Positions 35,801-48,300 are shown, counted from the stretch's first letter. The stretch is DNA of 64,000 bases from Castanea sativa (GCF_040712315.1 NC_134024.1:26176658-26240657), one strand, 5' to 3'. Translations and numbers: made by a program. Notes: a model not told the origin generated them from the letters alone.

Positions 35801-36101
35801 TGAGCTTAAGCACCTCTTCCTTCACAGCCTCGGAATGTTCTCTGGAAGAGCGCCGAGGTGGTTGCCTTTTTGGAACAATAGCTGGGTTGACATTTAAATG
35901 ATGACAAATGAAGCTCGGATCGACACCTGGAGCTTCATAAGGATCCCACGCAAAAACATCAATATTGTCCTTCAGAAATTCTAACAATTTGATCTTCTCT
36001 TGGCGTGGCAAAAGTATGCCGACTTGGAAGAACCTCTCTGGGTTATCGGCTACTGGAAACTTCTCTAACTCCTCACAATGTGTCTCCTCTCTTGTCACCA
36101 T
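32814..36101 (-). CDS. Pol polyprotein: reverse transcriptase, RNase H, integrase (1095 aa)
   Basis: Open throughout. RT: about residues 100-275 with FLDAFQGYHQI and the catalytic YVDD at about 230-233. A degenerate first RNase H follows (about 380-495), then an archaeal-type RNase H (about 520-650) with NNEAEYEA, FSDSQLV and HADSLA. Its first catalytic Asp, normally in YVDGA, is Asn here (YVNGA, about residue 528). Integrase: zinc-binding H-H-C-C (about 749-790, GSH...C..C), DDE core LDIVGPF, SDNG and NGQAEAVNK (about 817-917), and a C-terminal domain with LGPNWEGPYRI. The frame begins directly after an in-frame TAG that closes gag-protease, so Pol probably needs readthrough. The first in-frame Met is used as a convention only. 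Confidence 0.92.
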   Translation of the reverse strand: MVTREETHCEELEKFPVADNPERFFQVGILLPRQEKIKLLEFLKDNIDVFAWDPYEAPGVDPSFICHHLNVNPAIVPKRQPPRRSSREHSEAVKEEVLKLKRAGASKEVFYLEWLAHTVVVKKKNGTWRVCVDFTDLNKACPKDSFPMPRIDQLVDATVGHPQMSFLDAFQGYHQIPLALEDQEKTAFITPTGNYHYKVMPFGLKNAGATYQRMMTRMFEQQLGKTIEVYVDDMVVKSKTIPSHVKDLADTFQVLRKYKLRLNASKCSFGVGSEKFLGYMITHRGIKVNPAQVKAIQDLQPPRNPKEIQKLTGMIAALNRFISRSADRCRPFFQLLNKWKGFQWTEDCVLAFQQLKQYLSRPPILSRPEADEVLFAYLAMVVHAVSLVLIRNESGMQRPVYYVSKSLNEAEVRYLLLEKALLAIVHATWKLPHYFQSHTVVVLTQLPLKAVLRSANYTGRVAKWGTILGAFDVKYKPRTSVKGQVLADLVAEFTEPLLEETLKEARLDGKSVGVITAAGPSTWKMYVNGAANQRGSGVGLVLISPEGIVFEKSLRLSFSATNNEAEYEAVLVGMNMLHKMGGKEVHAFSDSQLVVGQVMGTMEARDPRMQEYLAQVKRQQAEFDSFVLAHISRSGNTHADSLATLATSLAQDLPRVILVEDLLEPTLIPAKATRVHLIRLGPSWMDPVVSFLKNDILPEDKSEAEKVRRKAPRFWLSEDQKLYKRSFSGPYLLCVHPESTEALLEELHEGICGSHTRGRSLAHRALTQGYWWPNMQREAQDYARKCDQCQRFTPNIHQPGGVLNPLSSSWPFAQWGLDIVGPFPKAAGNKRWLLVGTDYFTKWVEAEPLANIRDIDSKKFVWKNIVTRFGIPHTLISDNGVQFDSKAFRQYCGDMGIINRYSTPAYPQGNGQAEAVNKVIVSGLKKRLDNAKGRWVEELPHVLWTYRTTPRRSTGETPFSMTYGAEAVIPLEFGFPTLKTSSFSPENNNGLLEKGLDLLEERREAAMVQMAYYQQKLKRGYDAYVKLRPLAPGDLVLRKVVGTSKNPAWGKLGPNWEGPYRIVSVAGIGSYRLADLDERIVPHPWNVNNLRRYYY

Positions 36102-36128
36102 CCCAGATGAACCAAGAGCTGTTAACTG

Positions 36129-38141
36129 CTATAAATCTTTGGTGATTAAAGCCGAAGACTCGGCTTTTGTCTGATGCAGTACTGCAGCCGATATGCATTG
36201 CCTGGCCACCGATTGGCTGCCGAGAACTTCCTCAACATATTCCCCCGAGGGGAATTTAACTTTAACATGCAAAGTAGAGGAGACAGCTCCCAAAGCGTGC
36301 AGCCAAGGCCTGGCGAGGATGGCCGTGTATGGAGAGTACGCGTCAACCACGATGAAGTCCACTTCAACCATTTCTGAGCCGGATTGAACGGGCAAACGAA
36401 TCTGTCCTTTTGGCACAACGGACCTCCCTTCGAAGCTTATAAGTGGCGAGTCGTAAGGAGTAAGATCCTTCAGCTTCAATCTTAACCCCTTGAATAGATC
36501 AGGGTACATGATATCTACACCGCTGCCCTGGTCTATCATCACCCTCCTCACATCATAGTTCCCTATCCTAAGCGTAACTACAAGAGCATCGCCATGGGGT
36601 TGGATAGTCCCCACCTTATCCTCCTCAAAAAATCCTAAGACGGGCAAGTTGAGCTTCAACCTCTTCGGCCTGCAGCCTGTATCCTTGGCCTGGGAATGGG
36701 AAACTGCCATCACCCTAGTGGGAGCCGAACCGGTCCTGCCAGGTGCAGCAAAAATAACATTAATTGTTCCTAAAGCCGGCCGAGATGAATTATTCCTCTG
36801 ATTGTTTGAACCAGATTGACTGCCCTGCCCGCTAGGTTGGCACAGGTGCTGCTTCAGTTTTCCTTCACTGACAAGCTGCTCCAAGTGGTTCCAAAGGGTC
36901 CGACAGTTCTCAGTAGTGTGGCCCACATCCTGGTGGTACTGGCAAAAGAGGTTCTGATTCCTCTTCGTAGGGTCTCCTGCCATCTTATCAGGCCATTTGA
37001 AGAAGGGTTCCTTACGAACTTTCTCCAGCAGCTGATGTACTGATTCTCGGAACACAGTGTTCACGGCCTGAGGTGCTGCCGAGGCAGACTGCCCAACGTA
37101 ATCTCTCCTCGGCCTGTTATTGTGGTACCTGTCCGACCTGAAATCCCTTCTCTCCTGCGGGATAACCTTCTCCTTACCCTTTCCTTGCTGTTGGTCTTCC
37201 TCCACTCTCTTATACTCGTCAATACGATCTATGAGGCGACGTACGCTGCGGACGGGCTTCTTAGTCAAAGACTTTCTTAGGTCGTGATCAGTAGGAAGGC
37301 CTACCTTAAAGGTATTAAGCGCCACCTCATCAAAATCGCCATCTATTTCATTAAACATCTCCCAATAACGATCGGAGTATGCTTTCAACGTCTCCCCCTC
37401 CTTCATAGTCATGGATAACAGCGAGTCTAATGGCTGAGGGACTCTGCTGCACGTAATGAACCGCGAAGCGAATACTCTAGTAAGCTCCCCAAACGAACCT
37501 ATAGACCCCGATTTAAGGCCGTTGAACCACCTCATAGCAATAGGTCCCAGGCTAGAGGGGAAAACTTTACACATCAAGGTCTCGTTGTGAGAGTGCACCG
37601 CCATCCTCTAGTTAAAGTGACTCACGTGCTCCACCGGATCAGTCCGGCCATTGTAGATGGTAAAAGTGGGCTGGGTAAACCTCCTAGGAAGCCTTCCTTT
37701 CTCAATCCTCCGTGTAAATGGAGATTTGGAGAGTTGGTGCAACGCCCTACTCATGGCATCGTTGCCTAAGCCCCTAGAGTGAAGCTTCTTACGTCTGCGA
37801 GTTGGCTGGCCGTCCTCCTCACCGGAGGACGTTGCACTGGTGGGGGAGCGCGACCTCGAGCTGTAGCCACCTCCCTTATCCTCCTCTGAGGAAGGATTAG
37901 ATGAGGACGGTGAAAACCTACGTTTAGCACGATGTAACTTTCTCTTCAAACGATTGATTTCCTTCTGCATGGATTTAGAACCCTCCTCGTGGGTGGTGCT
38001 ACCCCCACCATGAGTATGGCTAGCGCCGGGGTATTTTGTATGGACACTTCCCTCACGATCTCTCTGACGCTCAAGGCGCTCGAAACGATCCTCCGGTTGT
38101 GATCCCTGTGACTCTGCATGGTGAGAACCCAGGCCTGCCAT
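36129..38141 (-). pseudogene. Gag-protease of the Tat element, split by an in-frame amber codon
   Basis: Start ATG at 38141, about 45 bases after the 5' LTR. The first 177 codons (MAGLGSHHAES..., an Arg/Ser-rich region, ending DPVEHVSHFN) stop at TAG 37608-37610. The same frame resumes at once (RMAVHSHNETLMCKVFPSSL) and runs to TAG at 36129-36131. The second part holds the retroviral-type gag core (AMRWFNGL, FASRFI), a CCHC-like variant knuckle C-x2-H-x4-H-x4-C (CQYHQDVGHTTENC) and an aspartic protease region with IDQGSGVDIMY, where plant Tat elements usually have D-x-G-S. A single base change (C to T in a Gln codon is the simplest reading) explains the internal stop. The copy is otherwise open. 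Confidence 0.85.
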
Positions 38142-38168
38142 AGTATCCCAACTCCTTCTAGACTAGAT

Positions 38169-38186
38169 TTCCCACAGACGGCGCCA
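38169..38186 (-). other. Primer-binding site
   Basis: Minus strand TGGCGCCGTCTGTGGGAA starts two bases after the 5' LTR. Its TGGCGCCGT start resembles the tRNA-Asp-type or tRNA-Arg-type primer sites used in the Athila/Tat group; the exact tRNA cannot be fixed without a tRNA set. Confidence 0.65.
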
Positions 38187-38188
38187 AT

Positions 38189-38885
38189 TGTAAGTGCACA
38201 ATTGCACTTGGACCCAAAGACAATCACGGGCTCAGGCCCAATGAGCCTTAAACAATAAAAATTTGTAGAGTGTGGACTTGAAACCTAGGTTAGAAGTACT
38301 GGGAGCTTGATAACAAACTTTTATAAATAAACACAAGTAAATAACGAACGATAATGACAAATGGATCTCCTTGGACTTGAGCTGAGGACTACTTCTTTTT
38401 TATTTCTCTTTCTTCCTTTAAGATTACAATTTCTTAATTTCTTTCTTAGTTTTCTGATCCCTCCTTTTTCTTTGGCCTTTACCCCCCTTTTATACTTCAT
38501 TCCCTGATACATTTTGAACAGTGACTAGAAGTTTCCACCTCACTGTTCAGGGGTCACCTCCCCATTAATGCGGCCAGGGAGGTAGGTGCAGAGCCTTTAA
38601 TGCGGAGGTGGCAGCCTTTACTCTTGATATTTTCTTTAATACTGGTGCATCTAGAAGATTCAGGATGTCCGCTTTTAACCACTGGTCTTTCTAGAGTTGT
38701 TGTTTGACCTTCATAATGAAACTTTGAATTCTCTAGGGCTTGTCCGAGGAGAAACTCGTCATCGGCTGTATCCTCGGACCCTCGGCATATGGGCCAAATC
38801 ATAGAGTTTAATCTTGGAGCAGGTCGGCCCTCTATGTTACAGCCCAATGGCCCATATGCTCACTTGGGTTCTTTTACTCCCCACA
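38189..38885 (-). repeat. 5' LTR of the Tat element
   Basis: Same length as the 3' LTR (697 bp) and about 97% identical by hand count. It supplies the element's promoter on the minus strand. Confidence 0.9.
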
Positions 38886-38890
38886 ATATT

Positions 38891-41600
38891 TGCTTTATGA
38901 TGATTTCTTTTTTTATTTCGAACTTTAAATTTTTTATTCGAAAACAAGGTTTTTTTAAAAAAAAAAAAAAATCAATTGAGTTAATATTTTTTTTGGACAA
39001 GGAATTGGGTTAATAGTTAAGTGGTACTATTGTACTAATAATCTATATACACATTCATTTATTAGATATTATTTAAGTGGTACTAAGAATACTTTGGACA
39101 CATCAAGTTAGAACTTTTTTATATTAAAATTTTTAAAATTTTATTGATTTTAGTATTTTAATTTAGTAGCATAGCTCAAAATCTAATTGCATTGGTCAAA
39201 TCCACGTTGAGTGAATCACAATCATCATATTAATTAGGCGTTCTCACGAGCGCCAATCACGTTACTCTAGTCGTACTATCTTGTGTTGTTCTATGCTACC
39301 ATATTCCTTGAATCTAAAGTTGTAAAAGTGTACCATTCTTTTGAGGCCTTCTTTCACACCGTCATCTTCTGCATGCCGGAGAATGATTATCAAGTCCACC
39401 ACTACTACTAGAAATGCAAATTGGCTGATGTGGGTCCGATGATCACGTTCAATTAGACCACTTTTCTTCCCAACGTTTTCCTCCCATTTGGGAGGAGAAT
39501 ATGTGAGCCTGGGAGGAAAATTTTTCTCATGATTTTTTATTTTTTCTATTTTTTTTTTCCAAACAAACAGTAAAAAATGCTATTTTTTACTTTATTTTTC
39601 TTCCTTTATTTTCCATCTCCTGTATTTTTATTCCAGAGTGGGCCTTAAACTAAATTTCTGCGTGAGAAAAAAGAAAAAGACGTTTTGTGCGTCGGTGAAT
39701 GAATGAATCTGTGCATTGCAATTGCATGTGCTTCATAACATTGCCAATGTGCCATCGCATTTAGTGTGCCCGCGTGGGCTTCCTCCCTTTACTGTCGGTG
39801 ACTCGGTAGTGACTAGTGAGCCTTTATTGTGAGAAAGCTCAGAGAAACAAAAAAAGATTTGGCAAAAAGAATTTGATATCAGTCAATGTGACGGATTGTT
39901 AGGGGAAGAAATGAAGTGATGAAAATAGTAACTCAAATGATAATTAGTGAAAATTTGTCATTGTTATCAATTTTTACTGTACATATACCATTACTCCATT
40001 ATTTGTTAGGGAGGTGAGTTGACTACTGACACAACTCCTGTTCACGTTAAATTGCTTACTACCTCACACAGTCACACTGTAATTGGCATCCATCATCAAA
40101 GTCAAAAGTCTCCATTTTATTTTTGGCAACTGATAAAATGGGTAATGTATTAATGTTATACAATATTTTTCATAATTGTTAATATGATTTATTGTAATTT
40201 TAAAAAAATACTTTTGTTTGAATTTATAACCAATTATTCCATATCATATAGATAGTTATGAAAAAAATTATTCACTTGGCAAGTGCCTTCTATGAAAAGC
40301 AAGAAATTTTAGGTTTGAGTGCAGGAATTAGCATCATACAAAATTAAAAAAGAAAAACTTTGGAGTAAAATTCATAAGATTGTCTACCATAATCTCTCCT
40401 AAATCCCATAAAAGTGTGAGTTTTGTGCATTAACTACAATTTAGAATATATTTGATGCTTAGGGTAAAATGCTGTAACAATAGCTTTAGTATTTTTTTTA
40501 GGGGGGGGGAGGGTTGGGGTCCTAAAACTTAATAGTATTTTTTTTTTTTAGTAAAAAACTTAATTGTATTCAATTTGGAACTAAGCATGCATACTGTTTT
40601 AAATTTGGATAGAATGATGCCATATGAATTAATAAGTAAACCATCCAACAAGGAAAAATTTATGCTGGATTTTAATTTATTTATTTTTAATTAATTAATT
40701 TGAATAGATAAGATTTTAACTCACTTTATAATGATAACTTTTTATAAGATACAAATTGGAGTATGAGTGAAATACACCATATATACTACTTTGGAAGGAA
40801 GTTCCTCTCAATCCATCACGTAAAAAAAAAAAAAATTAGAAATGTTTATTTTTAATTATGTAACTTTCTTAATAGTCATGCAACTTGTTTTTTTTTACAT
40901 GATTTAATAAATTATGCGATGGAAATATAGAGTATATGAGAACAATCCTATGAACAGATATTATCTTTTATTTTGTCACAACATTTCATAAAAGTATGAG
41001 TAATAAAATTTGATAAAAATATTATACGATACTCCAATAATAATAACAGTGGTACAAAACAAAAGGGTAAATATCATATATAGAAGTCATAATTTTTAAG
41101 TAATTTAAATTGATAATTCTCGTAACCTTCGAAAAAAAGAAAAAAAAAGAAAAAGAGAGAGATAATTTCTAACAAATTCTATTCCCCCGCGTAAGTGATA
41201 ATCATGTAATGAACAAGTCATTGTCCAATTAGTTTTTTCAGCTTTAGCTGTATGTTGGATTTGCCGCTTCATGCTCTCTTAAATTCATCCCCTTTTTCCA
41301 GCTAAGCTAACATTAACACCCATCATATATCCCATGCCAACCAGATCTCAGTGATCTCACAGTTTCTCAAAAAAAAAAAAAAAAAAAAAACCAGATCTCA
41401 CAATAATAATAAAATAACTATTTTACTAATACCAATAATAATATCATCTCGATGATATTTCAACACTGTTTCTGTTTCCTTTTTTGACTCTTTGCAAATC
41501 TTACTCCAAAAAAAAGGAATAAAATAATAATTAAAGACACATAAACGAAAGCTCTCAGAACTCTCTCAGTGCCAAAGCACCCAACTCTCTCTCTACTCTC
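38891..41600. other. Intergenic, no gene seen
   Basis: AT-rich DNA. A decayed MITE-like stretch at about 39455-39650 ('cctcccatttgggaggagaa', 'ccaaacaaacag', 'ttttccatctcctg') resembles the right half of the Tourist-like element at 61550. Homopolymer runs lie at 40500-40510 (G) and 41367-41391 (A). Confidence 0.55.
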
Positions 41601-41602
41601 TA

Positions 41603-41610
41603 CTATAAAA
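41603..41610 (+). promoter_or_regulatory. TATA box of the PMT gene
   Basis: CTATAAAA after a CT-rich stretch. Transcription would start near 41635. A leader intron is likely, because a good acceptor (gttattgccccttccag, ending 42357) sits just upstream of the start codon and donor-like sites (gtacac) lie near 41682. Confidence 0.5.
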
Positions 41611-42391
41611 CAGATCAATAAAAATGACCCAACACCCTTAATTTTTTTTTTCTTCACTCAGATCACTCTCAGGGAAAAAGGGTACACTTCAAATCCTACT
41701 CTACTATATTTCTGTTTTGATTTTGCTTCATATATTTCTTGAACTATTTGGAGTGTTGTAGTAGTATAGTGTTTGAGATCTTTTCTGGGTTTAACTTTTT
41801 CTTTACTTTTGTGCTTCTGATTTCGTTTGCTTGCTCTGTAGTACTGATCTTGGGTGGTGAAAGTTTGGTCTTTTTTTTTATGAAAGATTGATTCTTGCAT
41901 TGATGGGTGATGCTCTCTTTTGTTAAAGTTGAAAGCTTTTTTGCTTTGGAGTATTCCCTCTTACTGTTTCAATTTATGTTTTGAATCTCACTAGTCATAC
42001 TACGGAAGTTGTTTATCCATTAGCATATTACCATCTTGAACCAAATCTGTGATTTTCTTTTCCACTATGAGGTTTCAGCATTTTTTCAAATAGTATTTAC
42101 ACAACTTATATTGATTCACATTTGGATGGATTCTTGAAATTTATGATAAAAAATTCTTGGTCTTTTTGGTAAGACTGGTTGTTCTGGGTACTTGGATTTA
42201 ACCATCAGAATTATGTTGAGCTTCGGTTTTTGGGGGGAAAAAAGGAAAAGAAAAAGAGTTAGAGATTCTGAAACAATTAAAGAGCTAAGTTGAAATTGAA
42301 TTTCAGGAGTTTTGTTTTGTGGGTTTGCTTATTTTTTGTTGTTATTGCCCCTTCCAGGTCTATATCATAAGGAAGTCTACACCTAGAAAAC

Positions 42392-45300
42392 ATGGCTCAG
42401 GCAAAGTACTCCCGAATTGATGGGAGGAAGTCTTCAAGTTACTGTTCGACTATATCTATAGTGGTGTTTGTTGCATTTTGTTTAATTGCGATTTGGACTT
42501 TAATGTCATCCATTGTTCCGGATCAAAATCCAGACTTGGCTTCTGTGGACACTGGAAATGAGGTGAAACAAATGGTACCTGAAAATGGTTCTAGAAATTT
42601 CAAGGGCAGTTCAGGTGATTTTCTGGAGGATTCAACTAATGAAGATGGGAACACTGGGAATGAGCAAAACATAGTTGAAAGGGAGTCTGGGAATAGAGCT
42701 GAGGAAAATCAGGAAGAAGGGGTGAAGGTGAACACTGATGATAAGTCTGAGTCTGAAGAGGAGCCTAAGAGACAGGTTGAAAATGATGGGGAGGGAAAAA
42801 CTGGAGATGGGGGAACAGATGGAGGAGTTGGTGAAGTGATGGATGCTAAGCAGACAGAATTTGATGATAATAAATCAGAGTTGGTTGAGGGTGAGAAAAA
42901 ATTGGAAACAGAGGAAAGTAATCTGACTGAGGAGAAGAAAGTTGATCAGCCTGAGATCTTCCCTGCTGGCGCCCAGTCAGAACTATTGAATGAAGCTACT
43001 ACTCAAAATGGGGCATTTTCAACCCAAGCAACAGAGTCACAGAATGAGAAGGAATCACAACAAGCTTCAATAACTAAGGACCAAAGTGGCTATAGCTGGA
43101 AAGTCTGTAATGTCACTGCTGGGCCAGACTACATCCCTTGCCTTGACAATTTGAAAGCAATTAGAAAGCTTCCAAGTACAGGCCACTATGAGCATCGAGA
43201 GAGGCACTGTCCGGATGAAGCTCCCACTTGTCTCGTTCCTCTACCTAAAGGATATAAAATCCCAATTCAGTGGCCTACAAGCAGGGAAAAGGTATACCCA
43301 ACATCTAGTTGATCCATGAAAAACTATTTAAGGTTTACTTGGTGTTGAATATTGTTTTACTGGTGTGTTATGCAGATATGGTATTATAACGTTCCCCACA
43401 CCAAGCTTGCAGAGATTAAGGGGCACCAAAATTGGGTTAAAGTTACTGGTGAATACCTCACTTTTCCTGGAGGTGGAACTCAGTTCGTAAAGGGCGCTCT
43501 TCATTACATTGATTTTGTTCAAAAAGTGAGCCCTTGTCGCTTATATGTTCTGCTCTGGCCGTCCTGTGAATAAAGCAGATTTGTTTATTCTGATTTCATA
43601 TTAGTACATATATAGGTGCATCAACAATATTAGGTTCAGCGAAGTAGAAAGCATTTTAATATACTGTGAATGAGGTACTTTTGTATCTCATTTCAACATA
43701 TCCAAATTCTCCTTCCTTTGTCTATTTATATTTGCGTTTCACGTGAAAAGATTTCGTTTTTTTCGCTGATTTTAAACTAGTTCAGTTCTCTAAGCTCAGG
43801 ACTGGATTAAACATGAACTGGAACTATTAGTCTTTTATTCTACACTACACCTGAGTGGTGAGTGCTCACTGGGGCAATTCTTATTTCTATGCATACACTG
43901 GTCTACTGCAGGAAGTACAGATCTGCTTTTAACTGTATATGAATCACAGCAGAATGAATAAAAGGAGAATATTTCTGTATTTATTATTAGTTTTTCCCCT
44001 TTCCTTTTGTGATAGGTGAAAAGACTCATAAATTTACTTGATTTCTTGATGAGCACGCTGGAAGGTTCTTCTGTGTCCTCTTTTGAACTTACCAGGATCG
44101 TCTTAATTTTGAATTTTCCATTTTTGTTAACCGAAAAGCTTCTGTTGAATTTATCAAATGCGCTGTCCTCTTCTCTTGATTTTCTGTTCTTGCTACTTTT
44201 GCTTATCATCAACCTCATTTTCCCTATTCATGTCATGTCATGTCCTGTTCTTTATTCACATTTCACCAATTTTATATAATGTTGACATGATCATACTTCT
44301 GTTATCCAGAAAATGTTCCAAACACAATCTACTTATCTTTAGTTTTCCTATATTTTTATTATTATTTTTAGTTTGGCATTCTGATTTGCAAGGATGATCT
44401 GTTCGTGGGATTCTATTCCTTCTCTGACAAGTATAATTCATTATATTTTTATGGAAAATGCAGTCTCTTCCTGATATTGCATGGGGAAAAAGAAGTCGTG
44501 TATTATTGGATGTTGGGTGTGGAGTGGCTAGCTTTGGAGGTTTTCTTTTCGACAGAGATGTTCTTGCAATGTCATTTGCTCCCAAGGATGAGCATGAAGC
44601 TCAAGTACAATTTGCACTTGAACGAGGAATCCCTGCCATATCATCAGTTATGGGCACCAAAAGACTTCCCTTCCCTGGGGCTGTATTTGATGTTGTCCAC
44701 TGTGCACGCTGTAGGGTCCCTTGGCATGTTGAAGGTAATGTTTACATCCTCTTCTCCTCCCCACCCCCCTGCCCCCCTCCCTTTCTCTCCAACCCCTCCT
44801 CTCTCCTCCTACTTCTCCCAGTTAATTTTTGTTAGAGATAAAATTTGAGGTACATTGCAGGTGGTAAACTTCTCTTGGAGCTAAATCGTGTCTTGCGACC
44901 TGGAGGTTATTTTGTCTGGTCTGCCACTCCGGTTTATCGGAAGAATCCAGAAGATTCTGGCATTTGGAAAGGTAGAACTGTTTCATTTAGATTCCTCTAA
45001 AAAAAAATGGACTTGAAGTTGACTTTTAGACACCCTTCCATTTTTCTTTTTGTTGTAATTGATGGCAGCAATGTCTGAGCTAACAAAGTCAATGTGCTGG
45101 GATCTGGTGGTGATTAAAAAGGACAAATTGAATGAAGTGGGTGCAGCAATATACAGGAAACCAACTTCCAATGAGTGCTATGACAAAAGACCAAAAAATG
45201 AGCCTCCCCTCTGCAAAGAATCTGATGACCCAAATGCAGCCTGGTATTTTCTACTTTCCCCATGGTTTAATATAGTGGTTTAATAATGGTGTCATTGGTG

Positions 45301-48300
45301 TCTGGTACAAATATTGGCTGTTATAAATTAAAATAGACACTTAACTCATTATTGGGCTATAAAATGTAAGGTTTACTGTGCACAAATCCAATTGACAAGT
45401 TCATTAGATAGATAGCCATATAGGATATAGATCTGGCACGTTTAGTGGGATTAAAGACATTTGTTACTGTTATAACGCTGTTATAATTATCTTTTCGCTA
45501 GTTAATGCTCACATACCCTATGGGATTTGAACCACCCTATTCACCTGACACCCCATACTTCAGGGGGGTAGAAGCCCCATTTGGCTCAAAGGCCATTTTC
45601 TTAAGGAGTTCATAAAATATGAGATGCTTTACTTACTATCATTTTCTACTTTTAGTCTTAGAAGTATTAATGCATGCAAATTAAAGAAGTCTTGAATTTC
45701 TTATGTGAGGTAAAATAAGATCATGGTGCACCTTAGAAGAGAGTTTCTATTTCCTTGAAGTGACCTTCAGTTTCTTAGGGAAACTAATTTTCTTTCATTA
45801 GCTTTACATGGAGATAATATAGTGATGCAGGACAAAAGCTTGAATGGGCTCTGATAAAAATTATTTAGGAAATTACCACTAAATTTTATTTCTTAATGAG
45901 ATCTTGAAGGATTCTTGAATAAGTTTTGATGTTTGAGGGTTTAGGTAATGAATGGATGGAATCTTGAATATGCTTGATGTTAAAACAGTGGATAGAAGCT
46001 ATAGAACAAGTAATTAAAAAAAATAGCTTTTCCTAAGCAATCACACAGGTAGGAGATGGCAATCACATTCTCAAAGCTTAAATAAGTGGTTGGAATTCTA
46101 TTAAAATTATCACTATCAATTTTATTTATTACAATAAAGCCTTTATCTAGGATATTGCTAAAGTTTTTCCAAGAAGAGACAAAGACTCAAACTAATTACT
46201 AATAGCAAAGAAAAAGTGTTTATGAACCTCTAAACCACAGGAAAAGGATTCAAAAGACAAAATAAGACTCATGGGCCTTTGCTACGACCAAGGACAGACC
46301 ACTTTAGAACATTTGGAATTTACCAAATTGCGCTTATTCTAATTTAACTTAATTAAAAATGAACCAGCAGCTTTCTATCCTAAAGAAACTAAGACTGTAA
46401 TAACCACAGTAGCTTATGAAAGGTGCCAAGAAGATGCTTCATTAAAACTATCTTTGGATTTAATGCTCGTTTTTCCTCGAATTCTTTACTCTCTGCATCT
46501 GTTCTGGAGTTTTGGAAGTTGCAGATTTTCGAATTAAGCGTCCATCATATTGTGCGACAAATATGCATTTTCTTTGTATTGGTAACGGGAAAAACAAAAA
46601 AATGAAAATAGGAAGTATGGGTGTAATTTTATCTTCAAAAAATGAGTATCTTTATTTATATCTTATCTTCTTCTAAGCAAGTTCACCTGCTTCAGAATTT
46701 CTTGACTTCAGTATGGAAGCATCTCTCTGCTCTGGAAATGCTCAAATATTTTTATTAGTGAAAATTTTCATTAAGTGTTTCTGTGAGTGTTTTTGTTCAG
46801 GAATGTACCACTGCAAGCATGCATGCACAAAGTACCAGTTGAAAAATCAGAGCGAGGGTCTCAGTGGCCTGAGCAATGGCCACTAAGGTTGGAGAAGCCA
46901 CCTTACTGGCTTAATTCTCAAGTTGGAGTCTATGGCAAAGGTGCTGTGGAGGATTTCACTGCTGACTACCAGCACTGGAAAAATGTTGTCTCCCACTCAT
47001 ATTTGAATGGGATGGGAATCAACTGGTCTTCCGTGAGGAATGTTATGGACATGAGAGCTGTATATGGAGGGTAAGAAATCCTACATTTTTTAGTACTTTA
47101 TTTTCCCTGATTGGTAAGTTACACACAAATATAGTAGGTCTTATACCCATGAACTCATCCTAAACCTAGCACCACACTCGCATAGTTGAGTTAGAGCTCA
47201 TTGGCTTTTAAATACTTTCTTTCCATCATTGGTGCTAATGAACTCTAGCTCAAATGACACTTTTTATCCTATAAGAATGGTGGAGGGTAAGGTCACAAAT
47301 TCAAAACCCATTGGGGGGCATGTGTAACAACAACAAAGCCTTAATCCCCAAACTATAGGGTTGTATCTCAACAGATTTATTGGGGTCACATATATTCTTC
47401 TTCCCCATTCTAACCACTTGGTGCATGTTTAATTTATACAAAAACATCCAAGCATTGGTTTCAAAATATTGGGGTCAGTTATGGATCCTCAACGAAGTAG
47501 TTAGGTGGGACACATGTATTTTTTTTTTGTCATTCTATTCCATTTGAAGCCTACTCTCTGTTGCATATTTAACTTATCAATTAAAAAAAAAAAAAAAAAC
47601 CTTGGCAGGCCCTTGAAAATGGGTAGGTATCCTTTTGGTACTAAATATCTGATCACCCCCTTGAGAAAATTACACAAAAATGTATTCACCCCCTTGAGAA
47701 AATTTCCTGGCACCACCTTAACATTCCCTTTTTCTTATGTAGTAAGAAGCTAAGTGAGGCTCATTTTCTTTTTGTTTTCTGTATCTTTTTGATTATTTCT
47801 TTATAATTTATATAATGGATGCTTCTTTTAGGTTTGCTGCGGCACTAAAAAACTTGAAAGTGTGGGTAATGAATGTAGTCCCAATTGACTCTCCAGACAC
47901 ACTCCCAATAATATATGAGCGTGGTTTATTTGGAATATATCACGACTGGTGTGAATCATTTAATACCTACCCCAGATCCTATGATCTTCTCCATGCAGAT
48001 CATCTCTTCTCTGGTCTCAAAAAGAGGTTTGTTATCTTATATGTTACATTTCTTGCTACTTTAGTCCTCAACACTGACCTCCAATGATTAGTTTGACTTA
48101 ATGTGTTGATAATTATCTGGTCACAGGTGCAACTTAAAGGCAGTGGTTGCAGAAGTTGATAGGATCCTCAGGCCAGAAGGAAAGCTGATCGTACGGGACA
48201 GTGTTGAAACCATACGTGAAGTTGAGAACATGGCCAAATCTTTACAGTGGGAAATCCGATTAATTTATTCAAATGACAAGGAGGGATTGCTCTGTGCCCG

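Larger units (their letters stand above)
28075..38885 (-). mobile_element. Complete Tat-lineage Ty3 LTR retrotransposon, 10.8 kb
   Basis: Two 697-bp LTRs (28075-28771 and 38189-38885) bound the element, with target duplication ATATT at 28070-28074 and 38886-38890. It is transcribed on the minus strand: 5' LTR at right, primer site, gag-protease, pol (RT, two RNase H regions, integrase), then a tandem-repeat spacer, an antisense spliced extra gene and the 3' LTR at left. Dual RNase H and an antisense ORF between pol and the 3' LTR are known Tat traits. By hand count the LTRs differ at about 21 sites (about 3%), so insertion is recent. A gag amber codon and a frameshift in the antisense gene suggest this copy is defective. 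Confidence 0.93.

Noticed and set aside
33279..36418. Plus-strand open frames across pol and gag
   Set aside because: Antisense shadows of the long minus-strand polyprotein.
44405..44848. 147-codon frame in PMT intron 2/exon 3 region
   Set aside because: Shadow frame over exon 3; the true frame is the 44464-44734 exon with the SAM motif.
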